Source: Bacillus salipaludis
Lineage (GTDB): Bacteria; Bacillota; Bacilli; Bacillales_B; DSM-18226
Direction of reading: 5' to 3'
NCBI RefSeq assembly: GCF_004358205.1
Contig: NZ_SMYO01000006.1
Location: forward strand, 124,001-188,000
Length of the DNA: 64,000 bases
Shown in pieces: positions 9,381 to 18,037 of this stretch (its first letter is position 1; each line of letters starts with the position of its first letter). Both the position numbers and the translations under genes were made by a program. The notes beneath the pieces were generated by a model. That model did no database searches, had not been told where the DNA came from, and worked only from the letters and a program-made list of their open reading frames with translations.

Positions 9381-10181
9381 ATGGAAACTGTTTCATTAAT
9401 TTTACTTGTATTTGTTCTGGGGCTGCGGCATGGCTTGGATGCCGACCACCTAGCCTGTATTGATGGGTTAACACGTTATAATCTGCGTATGAATAGTCCG
9501 ATTGCCCGCTGGGTAGGGACACTCTTTTCTTTTGGACATGGATTTGTTGTGGCAAGTGTTGCCGTAATTCTAGGTATTTTTATAAAGGATTTTAAGATCC
9601 CGGCTTATGTTGATACATTTGTGACCTGGATATCGGTATTGTCACTTTTTAGTATTGGTACATTAAATGTCTATAATCTATTGTCAAACACAAAATCGGA
9701 TAAAAATTTTCAGGTAAGTGGAATAAAAGGGAAGTTCCTCCCGCGTGCTGTAAAGGAAACGACCAATCCCTTTATCGTTATCCTAATTGGCGGATTATTT
9801 GCAATGGCTGCGGATACGGTAAGCCAAACATCCATGTGGGCCATCGCAGCTGGAAATTCAGGAAAATATATGCCTTTTATCCTCGGAATCGTCTTTATGG
9901 TTGGCATGATGGTTACGGATACAATTGACTCATTCGTTGCCTTCCGTATGGTCAATCAATCGAATCGGTTGGGGCAGTCGGCTTCTCGAGTGATGGGATG
10001 GATAATTGTTGCTCTGGCCTATGGTGTTTCCTTTTATGAAGCCTTTACGTTTTTCTTCCCAATGGTGGAACTGGATTTTGAAATTGTAGGGATCATCATC
10101 TTTGTTTCAATGGTTCTGTGTCTTGGGGTGATTACCATTAAAGTAAGAAGAAATGTAAACCTTACAATAAAAAATCCATGA
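9381..10181 (+). CDS. Ni2+/Co2+ permease of the NiCoT (HoxN/NixA) family
   Basis: This integral membrane permease probably imports cobalt for the corrin ring. The 266-residue protein carries the NiCoT signature in the first helices, LGLRHGLDADHLACIDGLTR, followed by FSFGHGFVV. Later segments include LIGGLFAMAADTVSQT and FMVGMMVTDTIDSFVAF. About seven to eight hydrophobic helices are visible. It is somewhat shorter than classical NiCoTs (about 330 residues). It is the last gene of the cob operon, 23 bp after pduX with AAGGAG at the start, and a terminator follows at once. Metal choice (cobalt rather than nickel) is inferred from the operon. Confidence 0.87.
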   Translation: METVSLILLVFVLGLRHGLDADHLACIDGLTRYNLRMNSPIARWVGTLFSFGHGFVVASVAVILGIFIKDFKIPAYVDTFVTWISVLSLFSIGTLNVYNLLSNTKSDKNFQVSGIKGKFLPRAVKETTNPFIVILIGGLFAMAADTVSQTSMWAIAAGNSGKYMPFILGIVFMVGMMVTDTIDSFVAFRMVNQSNRLGQSASRVMGWIIVALAYGVSFYEAFTFFFPMVELDFEIVGIIIFVSMVLCLGVITIKVRRNVNLTIKNP

Positions 10182-10191
10182 TTGAAAAAGA

Positions 10192-10240
10192 AAAAACTTG
10201 CAGCATAAAGTCATTTTGGACAGTTGCAGCAAGTTTTTTC
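10192..10240. terminator. Terminator between the cob operon and the formate dehydrogenase operon
   Basis: The arms AAAAAACTTGC and GCAAGTTTTTT form an 11-bp stem with three more pairs past a mismatch. Poly-T occurs on both strands, so it can stop both converging operons. Confidence 0.85.
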
Positions 10241-10268
10241 ATTAAAACATAAGCTGAATTCTATTATT

Positions 10269-10751
10269 TTACGATTCCTTTAAACTCTTTCCCATGCCTT
10301 TTAAAAAGTGAATCCCAAATCCCACTGCACGATTGATATCCGGGTCATTCAAGGCCTTCATGAGATCGAAAACCCCAATTTTTTTATTAGTCTGAACAAA
10401 CTCCGTTCCTTCATCAATCCCTGCTGCTAAACCGCTAATCAGCTTCTTAGTCTGTTCTGGTTGAAAATCGGTAAACGCCATCGATGCGCTCATGAAGTTA
10501 TTGATAAAATTCGTAACGGGCTCTCGGTTCACTTGATGGAGTGCAATTTCAGCGATCTTTTCTTTTGCCTGAAGCATAGCATTAGCCGAATCTAGCATTC
10601 CACTCTCATTAAGTTCCCCAACTAAATCCATAAGCTTTTTCAAAGCTTCATCTTTTTCAGCTAACTGCGCTTGCAAGTTTCCTAATTTTTCACTTTCAAG
10701 CTCTTCCTTCGTTGGAATTTCTTTTTTTATCATCGTAATGGGCTGTGCCAC
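10269..10751 (-). CDS. DUF1641 family protein (YrhD-like), partner of formate dehydrogenase
   Basis: This 160-residue soluble protein matches the DUF1641 family, which sits beside YrhE-type formate dehydrogenases in Bacillus. Most of it is helical and charged. The conserved core lies in the second half (TKKLISGLAAGIDEG, KIGVFDLMKALNDPDINRA, GIHFLKGMGK). The start is GTG at 10751, preceded 9 bp earlier by AAGGAGGT on the coding strand. It follows the dehydrogenase gene by 18 bp in the same operon, so it may be a small subunit or assembly factor. Its biochemical role is not known to me. Confidence 0.88.
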   Translation of the reverse strand: MAQPITMIKKEIPTKEELESEKLGNLQAQLAEKDEALKKLMDLVGELNESGMLDSANAMLQAKEKIAEIALHQVNREPVTNFINNFMSASMAFTDFQPEQTKKLISGLAAGIDEGTEFVQTNKKIGVFDLMKALNDPDINRAVGFGIHFLKGMGKSLKES

Positions 10752-10769
10752 CTAAAAACTACCTCCTTG

Positions 10770-13706
10770 TTAATCTGTTAAATGAACATACCCTGGGCGA
10801 TTCCATTTACGCTGAACCTCTACCCCAGCTTGCGGATTCCGTTGTTTATTTCGCGGGTTTGTATTTGGAAGTGGATTTTTTCCCTCTTCACGAATCAGCT
10901 CCATCCGCACCTTCATTTGTTTATAAGCAGGTGTATTCGTTCGTAAATCAGTTGTTGTACCGATTAAAAAGTTTATGGCAGAGTCCTTTTCCGTTGAATT
11001 CATCGGCAAATATAATTCATTTGCTTTCACCCGGTCCGTAACAAGTGCCGGTAATTTTAGTGCACCAAAAGGTGAAACAAGGCGGACAATGGAACCGTCC
11101 TGAACCCCTCGGTCTTTCGCAAGCTCCGGTGACACCTCTACAAAAATTTGAGGGACTTTTGCCTGGATTCCAAAAGATTTATTTGTTAAATTCCCCTCAT
11201 GGAAATGCTCAAGCATCCGGCCATTGTTGATATGAAGATCATATTCATCCGGAAACTCCTCAGGAGCAACCCAATCAGACAGCGAGAAACGAGCTTTTTT
11301 ATCTGGAAAATTAAAACCATCTACATACAGAAGCGGTGTGCTAACCCCATCATTGCTTCCCCAAAGGAAACTGTTCCAGCCATCAAGGTCAGTATAATTT
11401 GCTTGACTGAAAAGAGGGGAGAGGCTGGCCATTTCGGCAAAAATTTCACTTGGATGACTGTAGTTCCAATGTGCTCCTAAGCGATTGGCAATTTCTTGGA
11501 TAATCCACCAATCTGGCTTTGATTCGCCAAGTGTTGGTAATACTTGGTATAAACGTTGAACACGCCGTTCGGTATTCGTGAAGGTTCCTTCTTTTTCAAG
11601 AGAAGGCGCCGCTGGCAAAATAACATCCGCATATTGAGCCGTTCTGGAGAAAAATAGATCTTGCACTACAAAGAAATCAAGGCTTGCTAACGCGTCGTGA
11701 ACATGATTCGCATTTGCATCTACGAGCGCCATATCTTCGCCAACCAAGTACAGGGCTTTCATTCTACCTTGTTTAACGGCTTTCAACATTTGAATGCTGT
11801 CAAGGCCAGGTAATCCATCAATCATGACACCGTAGGCTTTCTCAAATTTCGTCCGTGCAGCCTCATCGGTTACATGCTGATATCCTGGAAGCCATCCCGG
11901 TAGTGTTCCCATATCACATGCTCCTTGAACATTGTTGTGTCCGCGGAGAGGGTAGGCCCCGGCGCCAGGACGGCGATAGTTTCCTGTTGCAAGCAGCAAA
12001 TTAGAAATTGCAGCGGAAGTTTCAGAACCGCCTTTGTTTTGGGTAACACCCATGCCCCAAAGAATACAGGTTCCGTCCGAATCGCGGATCATTTCCGCCA
12101 CTCTAATCAGTGTTTTCTTTGAAATTCCAGTGGTTTCTTCGGCATATTCCAGCGTGTATTTTTCAAGTGCGATTTTAAAATCATCAAAGAAATTAACGTT
12201 TTCCTCAATAAATTGTTGGTCATGCCAGCCTTGGTCAATAAGATATTTGGTTACAGCCATAAGCCATACTTGGTCTGTCCCTTGTTTCGGGCTGATAAAA
12301 ATATCCGAGCGCTCGGCCATTTCGTTTTTACGCAGATCGGCCACGATTAATTTTTGACCGTGAAGTTTATGGGCACGCTTTATTCGGGTTGCCAAGACTG
12401 GATGGCCTTCTGCTGGATTAGCGCCGACAATGATGACCAAACCAGCTTTTGCAATATCCTGAATTGTTCCGGCATCACCGCCCATCCCAACAGTCCGGAA
12501 TAAACCGTCCGTTGCAGGAGACTGGCAATAGCGCGAGCAGTTGTCGACATTGTTTGTCTTAAATACTTGCCTTGCCAGCTTTTGCATTAAATAATTTTCT
12601 TCGTTGGTTATTTTGGAAGAGGAGACAAAACCAATGGAACCTGGCCCATTTTCTTCTTGAATGGATGCTAGCTTGTTTGCCACGAGGGCGAGTGCTTCTT
12701 CCCAAGTAGATTCAACAAATTCGCCATTTTTACGAATTAATGGATTTGTAATCCGTTCGTTGCTATTAACAAAATCCCAGCCGAATTTCCCTTTAATGCA
12801 GGTTGAAATGGCGTTAACGGGTGCATCATGAGAAGGCTGGATTTTAAGAATCTTTCTGTCTTTTGTCCAGACCTCAAACGTACAGCCCACCCCGCAAAAG
12901 GTACAAACGGTTTTGGTCTTTTTTGTACGTGTATCGCGCATGGCAGCTTCTGCTTCTGAGACAGCTAGAATACCAGAGTAACCAGGTTCTACCTCTTTGA
13001 CTAAATCAATCATCGATGTCAGCAGGCCTTGGTTCATTCCGCTCATAAAACCTGCCTCACCGAGCATCGATTTTTCCATTAAGGCATTACAAGGACAAAT
13101 GGTGACGCATTGACCACAGCTGACACAGGAGGAGTCATTGATATTGACGCCATTGTCCCAAAGAACCCGAGGCCGCTCTGCCTCCCAATCAATGGAAAGG
13201 GTTTCATTTACTTGGAGGTTTTGACATACCTCAACACATTGTCCACAAGCAATACATTGATTCGGGTCATAGCGATAAAATGGGTGGGACATATCAACGG
13301 CATTCATATCTGCCTTTGGAGTGTAGGGATACTTTTGGTGCTCGATTTCCATTAAATCAACGGTGTTATGTACTTTACAGTTACCATTATTGTTATCGCA
13401 AACGGTACAGTAGAGCAAGTGGTTTTCTAACAGCCGATCCATTGCCTCCGTTTGCGCATTCTTCGCACGCGGGGAAGAAAGTGAAATGTCCATCCCATTT
13501 GAAATTGTAGTCGAACAAGAGCGAACTAGCATTCCATCGACTTCGACGATACAGGTATCGCAGGTTTGAATCGGATCCACCTCTGGAACATAGCAAACTT
13601 GCGGATGGGGAATTTCATTTTGATTGATGATTTCTAGAATGGTTGAACCTTGCTTTGCTGTATAGCTTTGATTATTGATTTTGACGGTAATCATTTTGTC
13701 GTTCAT
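10770..13706 (-). CDS. fdhF: Molybdopterin formate-dehydrogenase-like alpha subunit (YrhE/FdhF type)
   Basis: This 978-residue soluble oxidoreductase probably oxidises formate. An N-terminal NuoG-like [2Fe-2S] domain has Cys 38, 49, 52 and 64. A His-Cys cluster region (HLLYCTVCDNNNGNCKVH, about residues 100-118), two [4Fe-4S] ferredoxin motifs (CIACGQCVEVC, CVSCGQCVTICPC) and the catalytic-domain cluster (CTFCGVGCTF) follow. The molybdopterin-dinucleotide-binding C-terminus is present. The active-site stretch reads NCSRYCQSPA: Cys394 takes the selenocysteine position, but the next residue is Gln395 where formate dehydrogenases such as E. coli FdhH have a catalytic His. No NAD/FMN subunit lies nearby, so the electron acceptor is open. 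The start at 13706 has TAAGGAGGTC upstream; an in-frame upstream extension lies in the leader. Confidence 0.9.
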   Translation of the reverse strand: MNDKMITVKINNQSYTAKQGSTILEIINQNEIPHPQVCYVPEVDPIQTCDTCIVEVDGMLVRSCSTTISNGMDISLSSPRAKNAQTEAMDRLLENHLLYCTVCDNNNGNCKVHNTVDLMEIEHQKYPYTPKADMNAVDMSHPFYRYDPNQCIACGQCVEVCQNLQVNETLSIDWEAERPRVLWDNGVNINDSSCVSCGQCVTICPCNALMEKSMLGEAGFMSGMNQGLLTSMIDLVKEVEPGYSGILAVSEAEAAMRDTRTKKTKTVCTFCGVGCTFEVWTKDRKILKIQPSHDAPVNAISTCIKGKFGWDFVNSNERITNPLIRKNGEFVESTWEEALALVANKLASIQEENGPGSIGFVSSSKITNEENYLMQKLARQVFKTNNVDNCSRYCQSPATDGLFRTVGMGGDAGTIQDIAKAGLVIIVGANPAEGHPVLATRIKRAHKLHGQKLIVADLRKNEMAERSDIFISPKQGTDQVWLMAVTKYLIDQGWHDQQFIEENVNFFDDFKIALEKYTLEYAEETTGISKKTLIRVAEMIRDSDGTCILWGMGVTQNKGGSETSAAISNLLLATGNYRRPGAGAYPLRGHNNVQGACDMGTLPGWLPGYQHVTDEAARTKFEKAYGVMIDGLPGLDSIQMLKAVKQGRMKALYLVGEDMALVDANANHVHDALASLDFFVVQDLFFSRTAQYADVILPAAPSLEKEGTFTNTERRVQRLYQVLPTLGESKPDWWIIQEIANRLGAHWNYSHPSEIFAEMASLSPLFSQANYTDLDGWNSFLWGSNDGVSTPLLYVDGFNFPDKKARFSLSDWVAPEEFPDEYDLHINNGRMLEHFHEGNLTNKSFGIQAKVPQIFVEVSPELAKDRGVQDGSIVRLVSPFGALKLPALVTDRVKANELYLPMNSTEKDSAINFLIGTTTDLRTNTPAYKQMKVRMELIREEGKNPLPNTNPRNKQRNPQAGVEVQRKWNRPGYVHLTD

Positions 13707-13724
13707 GTTTGACCTCCTTATAAA

Positions 13725-13794
13725 GAAAAATAAAAAACTCCACCACGAACACAGCTGCCTGTTCGTTCCGGGCAGTATGTTTGCATGGTGGAGT
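13725..13794 (-). promoter_or_regulatory. Structured 5' leader of fdhF, candidate attenuator or riboswitch-like RNA
   Basis: On the fdhF strand the 9-bp stem ACTCCACCA/TGGTGGAGT (13786-13794 with 13737-13745) is followed directly by TTTTTTATTTTT, the layout of an intrinsic terminator ahead of the ribosome binding site. Inside the loop the arms CGAACA/TGTTCG (13746-13751 with 13760-13765) compete with CTGCC/GGCAG (13755-13759 with 13771-13775). I do not recognise a known riboswitch class. Confidence 0.55.
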
Positions 13795-13895
13795 AGTTTA
13801 ATAGCAGTTCTTGCGATATTAGACCAATCCAATTTTTAAATAAAAATAGAAAGACTCCATACAATCAATATATCGAGTCCATCAATGACACTATT

Positions 13896-13924
13896 ATTAT
13901 AGTGGTAATCATAAAAAATCGCAA
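13896..13924 (-). promoter_or_regulatory. Sigma-A type promoter of fdhF
   Basis: On the minus strand TTGCGA (13919-13924) and a perfect TATAAT (13896-13901) are separated by 17 bp. The predicted transcript starts near 13889 and carries about 180 untranslated bases before the ATG at 13706. Confidence 0.65.
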
Positions 13925-14018
13925 TATTTTAATTTCTCTCCAGTAAGTTTCTCTTTATTTTTAAAAACGAATCAATTAATATTTTAATAAATGTTTGGAA
14001 GCACCGGAGGATTGTAAA

Positions 14019-14366
14019 ATGTCAAAAGTAATTCATGAGTTTAATGATATTATTCGCAAGCTTCGTAAAGATTTGTTTGGAAAAGGCCCGGAAAGAATTC
14101 ATACGGTATTTACAGAAAACATGGCAATTTCTACACTCTATGGCAATTTGACTCCAACCGAAAAGTTTATATGCCAATCACCGGATGGGACGGAAATGGT
14201 GCATATGGCTAGAACAAAAATGATTCAAAAGGTTTATTCTGAGAATCTTCCAGAAGGCTTAGAAGAGGTCGTTGGCGCTAAATTAGTTCATCTTTTTTCA
14301 GATATTAAGGTTAAAGAAGATATTGCCGTATCTGTTTTTGTGTTTGATAAAAACATATCTTCATAG
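14019..14366 (+). CDS. DUF2294 family protein
   Basis: This small 115-residue protein fits the DUF2294 family, often encoded beside fdhD or formate dehydrogenase in Bacillus. Visible segments are HEFNDIIRKLRKDLFGKGPE, NMAISTLYGNLTPTEKF and an EEVVGAKLVHLFSDI segment near residue 85. It has no signal peptide or membrane helix. I chose the ATG at 14019 because CCGGAGGA lies 9 bp upstream; an earlier in-frame start overlaps this site. It is 12 bp ahead of fdhD and probably cotranscribed. Function is unknown. Confidence 0.8.
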   Translation: MSKVIHEFNDIIRKLRKDLFGKGPERIHTVFTENMAISTLYGNLTPTEKFICQSPDGTEMVHMARTKMIQKVYSENLPEGLEEVVGAKLVHLFSDIKVKEDIAVSVFVFDKNISS

Positions 14367-14378
14367 GGGGAAGTGCGT

Positions 14379-15179
14379 ATGAATCTAGTTAAAAATCAAC
14401 GAGAGATTCTCCAGTTTAAGAATGGGCGTTTCACGAATGTATCGGACAGCATCGTAACGGAATTTCCCGTAACGGTAAAAATTAATGGCGAGGAATTTGT
14501 AACACTTGTGTGTACTCCGGAGTACATCGAGGATATGGTCGTGGGTTTTCTCGCAGCTGAAGGGGTTATTCGCCAATATGAAGAGATTGACAACATGTGG
14601 ATTCAGGAAAAAGAGGGTATCGTCCACATCGAAACCTCAAAAATAAATCCTTATTATCAAAAGCTTCAAGGTAAGCGCTTTATAACTTCCTGTTGTGGGA
14701 ATAGCCGGCAGGGGTTTGTTTTCGTGAATGATGCGATGACTGCGAAGAAAATGGATGACCACTATCATGTAAGTGTATCTGTTCACGATTGTTTCCGGTT
14801 TATTGAAGAATTGGAGAATGCTGCCGTTATTTTTCAAGAAACTGGTGGGGCACACACGGCTGCATTATGTGATGATGATGGCATTGTTTTGAGTAGAACG
14901 GACATTGGAAGACATAATGCTCTGGATAAAATTTACGGATATTGTTTGAAAAATAATGTCTCTGTTGCTGATAAAATAATTGTTTTTAGCGGCAGGATCT
15001 CTTCGGAAATTTTATTAAAGGTTGCAAAAATTGGCTGCGAAGTGATTCTGTCAAAATCAGCGCCAACGGAACTTGCCCTCCAGCTGGCAGAGGATTTGGG
15101 CATTACCACAATCGGATTTATCCGCAATGGGTCATTGAATGTGTATACACATCCCGGACGAATTGTTGGGGAGAGATGA
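14379..15179 (+). CDS. fdhD: Formate dehydrogenase accessory sulfurtransferase FdhD
   Basis: FdhD passes sulfur from a cysteine desulfurase to the molybdopterin cofactor and is needed for active formate dehydrogenase. The 266-residue protein shows the FdhD segments FPVTVKINGEEFVTLVCTPE, VGFLAAEGVI, ETGGAHTAALCDDDGI and DIGRHNALDKIYGYCL. The sulfur-binding Cys region reads TSCCGNSRQG, so the CxxC pair of the E. coli protein is replaced by adjacent cysteines. The ATG at 14379 has AGGGGG 8 bp upstream; the GTG at 14373 is too close to that site. It is encoded divergently from its presumed client enzyme. Confidence 0.95.
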   Translation: MNLVKNQREILQFKNGRFTNVSDSIVTEFPVTVKINGEEFVTLVCTPEYIEDMVVGFLAAEGVIRQYEEIDNMWIQEKEGIVHIETSKINPYYQKLQGKRFITSCCGNSRQGFVFVNDAMTAKKMDDHYHVSVSVHDCFRFIEELENAAVIFQETGGAHTAALCDDDGIVLSRTDIGRHNALDKIYGYCLKNNVSVADKIIVFSGRISSEILLKVAKIGCEVILSKSAPTELALQLAEDLGITTIGFIRNGSLNVYTHPGRIVGER

Positions 15180-15186
15180 ATTTTTA

Positions 15187-15250
15187 GAGGGACAAAATGA
15201 ACTGGGCCCCCTTTTATGGGCATTCTCTATGTCCCTCACAAATTTTGTCC
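15187..15250. terminator. Two-way inverted repeat between fdhD and the SDR gene
   Basis: GAGGGACA (15187-15194) can pair with TGTCCCTC (15230-15237), or GGACAAAAT (15190-15198) can pair with ATTTTGTCC (15242-15250), but not both at once. It lies between convergent genes, so a terminator or repeat-derived hairpin is likely. Confidence 0.5.
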
Positions 15251-15267
15251 TTCAAAACGGCTAGTTT

Positions 15268-16104
15268 CTACTGTTTAAGTTTCTTAACAATAAACGTTTC
15301 AAGTTTTTCCCACGGAAGAATATTCTTCAAAAACAAGTTTGATTTTACACCTTTTCCAATTGGGTATCTTAGTTTAGGCGACTTGACTTGGGTAGCAATT
15401 TCCGCAACTAGTTTTGCAACTTCCATCGGATCTCCATAATCCGCTTTTCCACTTTCAATTTCTTTCAAGATACTTTTCATATAAGTAGCATAAGGGGAAT
15501 CAATATCGACCATCAAGTCATCCACACTTGTCCAAATATTCGTTTGATAGGAACCAGGTTCTATTAGCGACACATCAATTCCTAAAGGTTTAAGCTCGAG
15601 CCTCAAGCTCTCACTATAACCTTCAAGCGCATGTTTTGAGGCTGAATAGGAAGATAACCCCGGAAATCCAAACTTACCACTAATGCTGCTCATATTGATA
15701 ATTCTTCCTCGACCATTTGCCCTCATAAACGGAAGAACGGCATTTGTCACGGCAATTACACCAAAGAAATTGGTTTCAAATTGCTTCCGGTAGTCTTCGA
15801 TTGTGAGTTCCTCACTAAATCCCCCGACAGCAAAACCCGCATTGTTAACTAACACATCGATAGATGGCCACTCAGACAGAAAACTTTTAAACGCATTAAT
15901 TGACTCAGGTAAAGTCACATCAAGGAGATGGACATGAATGAAATCCACTACCTGCTTTTCTTTTGCCAATTCTAAAAGTTGCTTAGATTTAGTCATATCC
16001 CTCATCGTTGCAATCACTGTAAAACCCTTTAAGGCTAATTCGATCACAGACAACAAACCAAAACCGCTCGAGGAACCTGTTACGATTGCTGTTTTCTTCT
16101 TCAT
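15268..16104 (-). CDS. Short-chain dehydrogenase/reductase
   Basis: This is a 278-residue classical SDR that probably oxidises or reduces an alcohol or carbonyl with NADP(H). The cofactor loop is TGSSSGFG (about residues 9-16), with the NNAG motif at about residue 85-90 (VNNAGFAVGG), a catalytic Ser in MSSISGKFG and YSASKHALEG carrying the Tyr and Lys. The length and C-terminal extension resemble the YusZ-like group of Bacillus. The ATG follows AAAGGAGAA. It stands alone between convergent fdhD and divergent M24 peptidase genes. The substrate cannot be told. Confidence 0.88.
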   Translation of the reverse strand: MKKKTAIVTGSSSGFGLLSVIELALKGFTVIATMRDMTKSKQLLELAKEKQVVDFIHVHLLDVTLPESINAFKSFLSEWPSIDVLVNNAGFAVGGFSEELTIEDYRKQFETNFFGVIAVTNAVLPFMRANGRGRIINMSSISGKFGFPGLSSYSASKHALEGYSESLRLELKPLGIDVSLIEPGSYQTNIWTSVDDLMVDIDSPYATYMKSILKEIESGKADYGDPMEVAKLVAEIATQVKSPKLRYPIGKGVKSNLFLKNILPWEKLETFIVKKLKQ

Positions 16105-16238
16105 ACATTTCTCCTTTTATTAACCTTTTTCATTTATTAAAACGTATTGTAACGAGGGTTGCATAGAAAAAAGTATGAATTTTTTCATAGTATAGTATAT
16201 TTAACTGTATACATACCTTTTAGAAGAGAGGGAATTTC

Positions 16239-17483
16239 ATGAACAAAGATTTCTATGTGAAAAATCGCAATCTGTTATATGAAAAGCTTGAAGAACGTTC
16301 ACTGCTTGTTTTGTTTGCCGGGAAAGCCCCACAAAAATCCGCTGATGAAGACTATAAGTTCACTCCCAACCGCAATTTTCTTTATTTAACAGGTATTGAT
16401 GAGCAAAATATTATTTTTTTCGCACATAAAACAAATGACGCCATACAAGAATATCTTTTTATCGAAAAATCAGATCCTGTATGGGAAAAATGGATCGGAA
16501 AAACTATTACCAAAGAAGAGGCTGCAAATGTCTCGGGAATCGGCAATATCCAATTCATTGAACAATTTGAATCCTTTCTGTCGCGAACACTTTTAACGAA
16601 TGTATTTTCATCTATTTATTTAGACCTGGAAAGAAGAGAGCTAGATAAGGTTACGACACAAGCGCAGCAATTTGCTCAGAAAATCCAGGCGAATTACCCT
16701 TACCTGCAAATAAAAAATGTTTATCCTGATATTTGCGAACTGCGTGTTTACAAAACACCGGAAGAAATCGCAGAAATTAAAAAAGCGATTGAAATTACGA
16801 ATGAAGGAATTAAAAACTTAATGAGCCACGCAAAGCCCGATATGAAGGAATACCAGCTTGAAGCCTATTTTGATTTTACGCTTAAGTCGGAGGGGGTACG
16901 GGATTATGCTTTCCCAACGATTGTTGCTAGTGGGAAGAATGGTACGATCCTTCACTATGTAAAAAATAATGCAACGGTTGAGGACGGGAGCCTTGTCCTG
17001 CTTGATTTAGGTGCTCAATATCATTTTTATAACGGGGATATCAGCTATACTTTTCCGGTGAACGGTAAATTCACGGAAAAGCAAAAGACCTTTTACAATA
17101 TTGTTTTAAAAGCATTAAGAGAAACTACTGCACTGATCAAACCAGGTGTTCCACATGCAAAATTGAATGAACATACAAAGAAAGTTTTAGCCGAAGAGTG
17201 CATAAAAGTAGGGCTGATTAAAGAAGAAAGTGAAATCACCAAATATTATTATCACGGTGTGAGTCATTTTCTTGGACTAGACACCCATGATGTGGGCGAT
17301 TATAAGGATTTGATCTTAAAACCGGGAATGGTGTTAACCGTTGAGCCGGGTTTATATATTGAGGAAGAAGAAATTGGAATTCGCATCGAAGACGATGTTT
17401 TAGTAACAGAGGACGGTTGCGAAGTGCTTTCAAAAGATATTTTTCGTTCGGTAGAAGAAATAGAAGCATTTATGAGGAAATAA
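16239..17483 (+). CDS. M24-family aminopeptidase (Xaa-Pro aminopeptidase type)
   Basis: This metallopeptidase probably removes N-terminal residues ahead of proline. The 414-residue protein has an aminopeptidase P N-terminal domain (FTPNRNFLYLTGIDEQN) and a C-terminal pita-bread domain. Metal-ligand segments are LLDLGAQYHFYNGDISYTF (two Asp), HGVSHFLGLDTHDVG (His), VLTVEPGLYI (Glu) and GIRIEDDVLV (Glu). The start ATG follows AGAGAGGGAA. The gene is monocistronic; a GTATAC hexamer occurs upstream at about 16207 but lacks the flanks of the motif found at the right end of the window. Confidence 0.92.
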   Translation: MNKDFYVKNRNLLYEKLEERSLLVLFAGKAPQKSADEDYKFTPNRNFLYLTGIDEQNIIFFAHKTNDAIQEYLFIEKSDPVWEKWIGKTITKEEAANVSGIGNIQFIEQFESFLSRTLLTNVFSSIYLDLERRELDKVTTQAQQFAQKIQANYPYLQIKNVYPDICELRVYKTPEEIAEIKKAIEITNEGIKNLMSHAKPDMKEYQLEAYFDFTLKSEGVRDYAFPTIVASGKNGTILHYVKNNATVEDGSLVLLDLGAQYHFYNGDISYTFPVNGKFTEKQKTFYNIVLKALRETTALIKPGVPHAKLNEHTKKVLAEECIKVGLIKEESEITKYYYHGVSHFLGLDTHDVGDYKDLILKPGMVLTVEPGLYIEEEEIGIRIEDDVLVTEDGCEVLSKDIFRSVEEIEAFMRK

Positions 17484-17554
17484 TTTGAAGAGCTGCCTAT
17501 GTTTTTTATAACATTATGATAAAATAATGTTTATCTAAACATATGGAGGCAACT

Positions 17555-18031
17555 ATGCTAACTTTTGAAGAAAAACTTGCGATTATTGAGACATACCCTG
17601 AATTGGAGAGGGTGAATGTATCCCTTGGACGAGTAAATTTCCAATTTAATGAAAGTGTGTATGACAAGAAAAATGTCGTTTATCACCTGCATCCAAATGG
17701 AAATGGCTTTGTCTATGCTGGTCGTATTCCCAATTACAAAACCGATGATAAAGGGATGGTCAATATTCGTGACTATTCTGCTGAGGACTTAAAACAAATA
17801 ATTAGGGATTCAATCACCAGCCTGTCTGCTGTTGAAAAACCAATCGCTGAAGCAGCGATTATTGGCGACCTAGAAGAAGAACGATGGGTGAATAAAGAGA
17901 ATGAAACTCTTCTTTTAATCAATGAAGATGAAACCTGGAATATATATTTCGGCCTAAATCTAGAGGAAACCTTCAGTACCTATGAAGAGGCAGAAGTGTT
18001 TTTAGTAGAGGAAGGCTTTAGAAGGGCTTAA
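17555..18031 (+). CDS. Uncharacterised soluble protein
   Basis: I do not recognise this 158-residue protein. It is acidic and has no signal peptide or membrane segment. The N-terminal part is mixed helix and strand (YPELERVNVSLGRVNFQF, VVYHLHPNGNGFVYAGRIPN), and the C-terminal part is rich in Glu and Trp. The ATG at 17555 lies 5 bp after GGAGG; an earlier in-frame ATG at 17543 contains that same ribosome binding site and is unlikely. A MITE-like element begins 6 bp after the stop codon, and its target duplication overlaps the stop. Confidence 0.75.
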   Translation: MLTFEEKLAIIETYPELERVNVSLGRVNFQFNESVYDKKNVVYHLHPNGNGFVYAGRIPNYKTDDKGMVNIRDYSAEDLKQIIRDSITSLSAVEKPIAEAAIIGDLEEERWVNKENETLLLINEDETWNIYFGLNLEETFSTYEEAEVFLVEEGFRRA

Positions 18032-18037
18032 TTTTTA

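Larger units (their letters stand above)
13707..14018. other. Divergent intergenic region between fdhF and the DUF2294-fdhD pair
   Basis: These 312 bp hold the fdhF promoter (13896-13924), a long untranslated leader with a terminator-like fold (13725-13794) and an inverted repeat GACTC...GAGTC at about 13854-13877. AT-rich DNA precedes the right-hand gene. No small reading frame was convincing. Confidence 0.7.

Noticed and set aside
13725..13794. Known molybdenum-cofactor riboswitch ahead of fdhF
   Set aside because: The structure is too short and lacks the features I associate with that class; kept only as an unnamed leader fold.
16206..16211. Member of the GTATAC regulon ahead of the M24 peptidase
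   Set aside because: The hexamer is present, but the TTTGG and AAAAT flanks are not, and it is 39 kb from the other sites.
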